Below, piece after piece: positions 5,781-8,071 of a DNA stretch of 8,071 bases. Location of the stretch: positions 1 through 8,071 of the forward strand of contig CANDEX010000072.1 of NCBI GenBank assembly GCA_947383875.1, read 5' to 3'. Under the pieces are notes generated by a model. That model saw only the letters and a program-made list of their open reading frames with translations, had not been told where the DNA came from and made no database searches. This stretch comes from an uncultured Azospirillum sp. GTDB lineage: Bacteria > Pseudomonadota > Alphaproteobacteria > RF32 > CAG-239. Numbering within the stretch: position 1 is the stretch's first letter; each line of letters opens with the position of its first letter. The translations under genes and the position numbers were made by a program.

Positions 5781-7373
5781 TTAGCTTTCACTATCATCCC
5801 AACTAAAATCATCATATTGGGGTTGAAATGCATCAATTTCTTTTTGACTAATGACTGGTGTCATTTCTTCTATAACGTTTTCGTTGATTAATTTGCTTTG
5901 AGATATAGCTCTTTGAAATGTCGTATTAAGCCAATCTGAATTCCAAATTTGTGTATTTTGATTTTTGGTAACCTCACACAACTTATCTGAATAGGTAACA
6001 TCTGGTGAGATTTTATAACTAATACGTTGCAACCAAATATCCATGAAACCAGTATTAGGCAATTTTTGAAACTTTTTATTTATTCGACTAATATAATCTA
6101 ATTTTTTTTCTTTTTCTGGAATACATTCAAAAATTTTACTAATAATTGCAGCACATAAAGGGTAAATTGATGGATTGTTATAAGCTAGATCAACAACAAT
6201 ACTTATCAAAACTGCAACATCATCTTTTTTACAATCTATTTCCATTTTTTCATACAAAGAAGACAGTAATCTTTTTAACTGACCAGAATTTGGATGTTTT
6301 TCTGCAAAATCATAAATCTGTAATAATAGTTTTTGAGTACTAATTTTTCCTTTATTAATTCCTTGGCTATCTTCTTCATCGTCCGAAATTTTTAGGTATC
6401 GCTCAGCCAATAAAGAAGTTAGCAAATCTAATTTATCTCTTTTAATTGAACCCAAAATTAAATTTCTAGTAGAACAGGTTTTTGAAGGATTTAATTTTAA
6501 TCCCAAACTAATCAGGACTTCCGTTAAAATTTTTGTGATATTATCTCCATCTGTCGGGTTATTGACGAAAATTCTATAATCATCCCTATATCGAATTATA
6601 TAATAATCATCAATACCTGTTTCTTTTAATTTATCTGATAATTGTAAATCTGCATAACCAAGAACCATTTCTGCAATGAAATCCATAAGAACAGACCCTT
6701 GCGGAATACCATTAGTTTGCCCGTAAGACATATTCCGCAGTTTTTGGTCAATTCTATTTCCAATTAATGTTTTAATATTTCGATTGGCCGATTGCTTCAT
6801 AACACCTTTATCGTGCAAAGCCCATGCAATCGAATGGGTATATATTGAGCCATAGCAATCTGTTATATCTGTCATATAAAGATATGAAAAATCAAGAGAT
6901 TGAGCTAAAGAAGATTGTTCAACTTCTCGCCACCAAGTTAATATTTGTTTTGACTTTTGGGTTTTGTTCGGGTCTGTGGAAACAACCGGTATACTAACAC
7001 ATTGTATTTTTACATTACGTTGAAATTCAGAAAATCTATCGCAAATTGTTTTCCAATTGTGAGGCTCTGTTATTATATTTACTAAGTCTACGTATAAAGC
7101 AGGATGAATAAGCTGAAAAGGGCGCCAAGCATACATACCGTCTTTATTAGCAATAATTTTGTAATTAACTCCATCACAATTTTCTGGCTTGATTTTGCTA
7201 TAATTATCAGAAAGATGCTGTGTTTGTAACAAAGTATCCATTTTGTTGAGCACATCACTAAATGTGAAATATTCTGGCAAATCAATATTTGAGTAACTAT
7301 CCTCTTTTAAGAAAAAATCTTTAGCCTTCTTTTCTGAAAAATCTAATATTGTAGTCACATTTATTACTTTCAA
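5781..7373 (-). CDS. UG/Abi-type (DRT-like) defence reverse transcriptase
   Basis: The 530-residue protein has a complete RT core. It shows NKDGMYAWRPFQLIHP (76-91), motif A with D169 in TDITDCYGSIYTHSIAWALH (168-187), GIPQGSVLMDF (222-232), catalytic YRDD (262-265) within RYRDDYRIF, GLKLNPSKT (291-299) and SIKRDKL (309-315). The IYTHSI.WALH and DLPEYFTF (31-38) signatures are those I associate with class 1 'unknown group' RTs that act in phage defence. No maturase, HNH, retron VTG or DGR-type motif is present. Residues about 316-530 are probably helical, as in Abi-like RTs with helical-repeat tails. The specific DRT number cannot be assigned. The start is TTG 7373, with no clear Shine-Dalgarno; an in-frame stop precedes it, and GTG at codon 6 is the alternative. 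The gene is visibly AT-richer than glyQS, consistent with transfer. Confidence 0.85.
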   Translation of the reverse strand: MKVINVTTILDFSEKKAKDFFLKEDSYSNIDLPEYFTFSDVLNKMDTLLQTQHLSDNYSKIKPENCDGVNYKIIANKDGMYAWRPFQLIHPALYVDLVNIITEPHNWKTICDRFSEFQRNVKIQCVSIPVVSTDPNKTQKSKQILTWWREVEQSSLAQSLDFSYLYMTDITDCYGSIYTHSIAWALHDKGVMKQSANRNIKTLIGNRIDQKLRNMSYGQTNGIPQGSVLMDFIAEMVLGYADLQLSDKLKETGIDDYYIIRYRDDYRIFVNNPTDGDNITKILTEVLISLGLKLNPSKTCSTRNLILGSIKRDKLDLLTSLLAERYLKISDDEEDSQGINKGKISTQKLLLQIYDFAEKHPNSGQLKRLLSSLYEKMEIDCKKDDVAVLISIVVDLAYNNPSIYPLCAAIISKIFECIPEKEKKLDYISRINKKFQKLPNTGFMDIWLQRISYKISPDVTYSDKLCEVTKNQNTQIWNSDWLNTTFQRAISQSKLINENVIEEMTPVISQKEIDAFQPQYDDFSWDDSES

Positions 7374-7386
7374 TTGGTATTATGCT

Positions 7387-7422
7387 AACTTTTTACCTAT
7401 ATATTTACATAGGTAAAAAGTT
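7387..7422. repeat. 14-bp perfect inverted repeat upstream of the RT gene (candidate operator)
   Basis: AACTTTTTACCTAT (7387-7400) and ATAGGTAAAAAGTT (7409-7422) pair perfectly around an 8-base AT loop, ending 13 bases upstream of the RT start codon. No T-run follows on either strand, so it is not a terminator. It overlaps the putative promoter. Confidence 0.7.
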
Positions 7423-7425
7423 CAA
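7398..7425 (-). promoter_or_regulatory. Putative promoter of the RT gene
   Basis: On the minus strand TTGAAC (7425-7420), a 16-base spacer and TATATA (7403-7398) form a sigma70-like promoter embedded in the inverted repeat. Transcription would begin near 7391, leaving a leader of about 18 bases. Confidence 0.4.
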
Positions 7426-7501
7426 CAAAAGCAAGTGATGATAAAAAACTTATTTTTTGGTCACGCAATTAATACCGCTACAAATATGAGAATAACACAT
7501 C

Positions 7502-7542
7502 AAAAACTAAAGCACGCATTGCCTGGCCAGGAAAACGCAAGC
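7502..7542 (-). terminator. Imperfect terminator-like hairpin after the DUF4143 gene
   Basis: On the minus strand GCTTGCGTT and CCT pair imperfectly with AGG, CAA and TGCGTGC around GGCC, followed by TTTAGTTTTT (7511-7502). It begins 16 bases past the stop of the DUF4143 gene and would separate its transcript from the RT gene. Confidence 0.4.
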
Positions 7543-7558
7543 AAATGATATAAAAATA

Positions 7559-8038
7559 CTAATCTTCTTGTAACAACCAATCAAACACATTCAGGCGTTT
7601 GATACCGTTGTTCTCTCCTGAACCATAGTCCATAGACAACAAAAATTTAGGATAATTATCATCTATAGCTTCTAAAGGTGCTAATTCTCGTTGCAAAATT
7701 TGAGGTTCCAGAACATTCAAAGCCACTTGATAATATTCAACAAGCCCCCCACTCTTCTTTGCCACAAAGTCAACTTCAATATTTTTACCACCTTTGACCA
7801 ACTTACCGACAGATACTCCATATCCTCGCCGTATCAGTTCCAAATACACCACATTTTCTAAAATATGACCGGCATCCATATCTTTGATACCCAACAATGC
7901 TGTTCTCAAACCGATATCAGCCACATAGTATTTAGCATTACTATCTAGATATTGTTTGCCCTTAATATCGTACCGATCGCACTTGTACATCAAGAAACTA
8001 TCTACCAAACCTTGAATATATATATCGATCGTCGGCAC
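7559..8038 (-). CDS. DUF4143-domain ATPase, C-terminal part (5' truncated by contig end)
   Basis: The frame is open to 8038, where adapter sequence begins, so the GTG there is an internal valine codon and the N-terminal AAA ATPase half is missing. The 159 residues match the C-terminal DUF4143 region of the large prokaryotic family of AAA-ATPase/DUF4143 proteins. The landmarks are RYDIKGKQYL (22-31), KYYVADIGLRTALLG (36-50), HILENVVYLELIRRGYGVSVGKL (58-80), IEVDFVAKK (87-95), YYQVAL (102-107) and NYPKFLLSMD (128-137). The E61...E88-V-D90...Q104 layout resembles a PD-(D/E)XK nuclease-like core, but activity is not established for this family. Such genes are common and poorly characterised, often in variable regions. 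It lies upstream of and co-directional with the RT gene, with a 185-base gap that argues against tight coupling. Confidence 0.85.
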   Translation of the reverse strand: MPTIDIYIQGLVDSFLMYKCDRYDIKGKQYLDSNAKYYVADIGLRTALLGIKDMDAGHILENVVYLELIRRGYGVSVGKLVKGGKNIEVDFVAKKSGGLVEYYQVALNVLEPQILQRELAPLEAIDDNYPKFLLSMDYGSGENNGIKRLNVFDWLLQED

Positions 8039-8071
8039 AGATCGGAAGAGCGTCGTGTAGGGAAAGAGTGT
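8039..8071. other. Illumina TruSeq adapter (sequencing artefact)
   Basis: The final 33 bases begin AGATCGGAAGAGC, continue CGTCGTGTAGGG and end AAAGAGTGT. This is the reverse complement of the Illumina universal adapter. It is untrimmed adapter and not genomic DNA, so the biological sequence ends at 8038. Confidence 0.98.

Noticed and set aside
5781..7373. RT as part of a diversity-generating retroelement acting on the DUF1566-like gene
   Set aside because: The RT has GIPQGSVLM and YRDD in a UG/Abi context, not the DGR-type motif. No template repeat was seen, and the two genes are more than 3 kb apart with housekeeping genes and a tRNA between.
5781..7558. Retron or group II intron
   Set aside because: There is no retron VTG motif or msr/msd-like inverted repeats flanking a conserved G, and no maturase or HNH domain or intron domain V-like structure beside the RT.
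8036..8038. GTG start codon of a 159-residue protein
   Set aside because: It abuts adapter sequence and the protein begins in the middle of a known family, so the codon is an internal valine of a truncated gene.

Overview
The window looks like a contig end from a low-GC, Gram-negative, probably gut-dwelling alphaproteobacterium. This placement is inferred from three things: two Sec signal peptides, AT-rich DNA, and a cysteine-rich DUF1566-type secreted protein whose style I associate with uncultured intestinal Rhodospirillales-like genomes. No rRNA or marker phylogeny is available here to prove it. The last 33 bases (8039-8071) match the Illumina TruSeq adapter and are not biological.

Layout. 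Positions 3-1130 hold the 3' part of a CoA-disulfide-reductase/NADH-oxidase-type flavoprotein fused to a rhodanese domain. Positions 1131-1694 hold a possible 40-residue membrane peptide, a 29-base near-perfect palindrome, a strong terminator and a sigma70-like promoter. Positions 1695-2501 encode the secreted DUF1566-like protein. It converges on a dimeric-type glycyl-tRNA synthetase (2544-3917, minus), and the two share a bidirectional terminator. A HAD-family phosphatase (4002-4868) diverges from the synthetase. This left part reads as ordinary chromosome.

A tRNA-Gln(TTG) gene (4974-5048) appears to mark the edge of an accessory region. Just past it lie a cluster of GCTAA/TTAGC repeats and a 90-residue protein resembling only the N-terminal end of a tyrosine recombinase. 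Next come a very short overlapping ORF and a 70-residue secreted His/Cys protein that starts on an ATGA overlap. Converging on these from the other strand is an AT-rich reverse transcriptase of the UG/Abi (defence-associated, DRT-like) type (5781-7373). Upstream of that, in the same direction, is the C-terminal piece of a DUF4143 ATPase (7559-8038), cut off by the adapter.

Interpretation. The right part is best read as a tRNA-Gln-associated genomic island carrying a candidate phage-defence reverse transcriptase. A 14-bp perfect inverted repeat overlaps the likely RT promoter and may be an operator. No attR copy of the tRNA 3' end is visible before the contig ends, so the island's far edge is not in this window.
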